From: Blasia pusilla
Lineage: Eukaryota > Marchantiophyta > Marchantiopsida > Blasiales
Assembly (NCBI GenBank): GCA_050084515.1
Contig: CM114271.1
Span: forward strand, 14,942,001-15,006,000
Length of the DNA stretch: 64,000 bases
Direction of reading: 5' to 3'
Made by a program: the position numbers and the translations under genes. Below the pieces are notes generated by a model. It was not told the origin of the DNA. It ran no database searches and saw nothing but the letters and a program-made list of their open reading frames with translations. Of this stretch, positions 63,778 to 64,000 are shown piece by piece. Numbering within the stretch: the stretch's first letter is position 1; the number at the start of each line of letters is the position of its first letter.

Positions 63778-64000
63778 GTACCTCTACTGGAAGCTCAAAT
63801 CGATTTTGGGCTCTCTCCTTGCTCCATCTCCTAACATATCTCCTAAAATCATGCCAAGTGTACTTCGCTAAAGTTTGGACCCTAGATCCTGAGATGTGCT
63901 AGTCCACTCTGCTATCCTTTCCAAGTTCTACACAATAATTTTGACCCCAAGTTAGAAGAGGCGCACCTAGTTTGTTCATTCCGCTTCAACCTGAAAAGTC

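Overview
The window looks like nuclear DNA of a land plant. The evidence is a set of spliced GT-AG genes for plastid or endomembrane proteins (chloroplast-type glutathione reductase, CGLD27/DUF1230, a TAP-like ABCB transporter, a BET1 SNARE), lying in long AT-rich tracts full of decayed transposons. The DNA methyltransferase-bearing Ty3/gypsy element makes me suspect a non-seed plant (lycophyte, fern or bryophyte). That is an inference and I cannot name the species.

Layout. 1-2,762: broken Ty3/gypsy pieces (integrase fragment, an LTR inserted into it, an antisense chromodomain-type integrase tail). 2,763-8,456: gene-free, with a small Helitron at 4,901-5,117. 8,457-13,485 (-): intact nine-exon glutathione reductase. 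13.5-15.1 kb: GC-rich promoter zone, then two Helitron copies head to head. 15.1-23.9 kb: retrotransposon cluster holding an antisense gag, a pol region coding in order a C5-cytosine methyltransferase-like domain, reverse transcriptase, RNase H, integrase and a PHD finger, tandem LTRs, and remnants of other elements. 26,143-29,972 (-): PhyH-like dioxygenase gene of about 11 exons. 31-46.4 kb: decayed PIF/Harbinger transposase, a reversed LTR, a solo LTR with target-site duplication, two MYB/SANT-like remnants, and long unremarkable AT-rich DNA. 47,095-49,107 (+): intact five-exon BET1 SNARE. 53,866-60,145 (+): four-exon CGLD27 gene with a 4-kb intron and two tiny exons. 62,265-end (+): first four exons of an ABCB26/TAP1-like transporter, cut by the window edge.

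The host genes do not form an operon or an obvious pathway, although three of the five are probably organelle-targeted. The most unusual item is the gypsy element at 17.4-22.3 kb. It pairs a DNA-methylation writer domain upstream of reverse transcriptase with a PHD reader domain after integrase. This copy is dead: it has stops, frameshifts, and a deletion sealed by a perfect palindrome.
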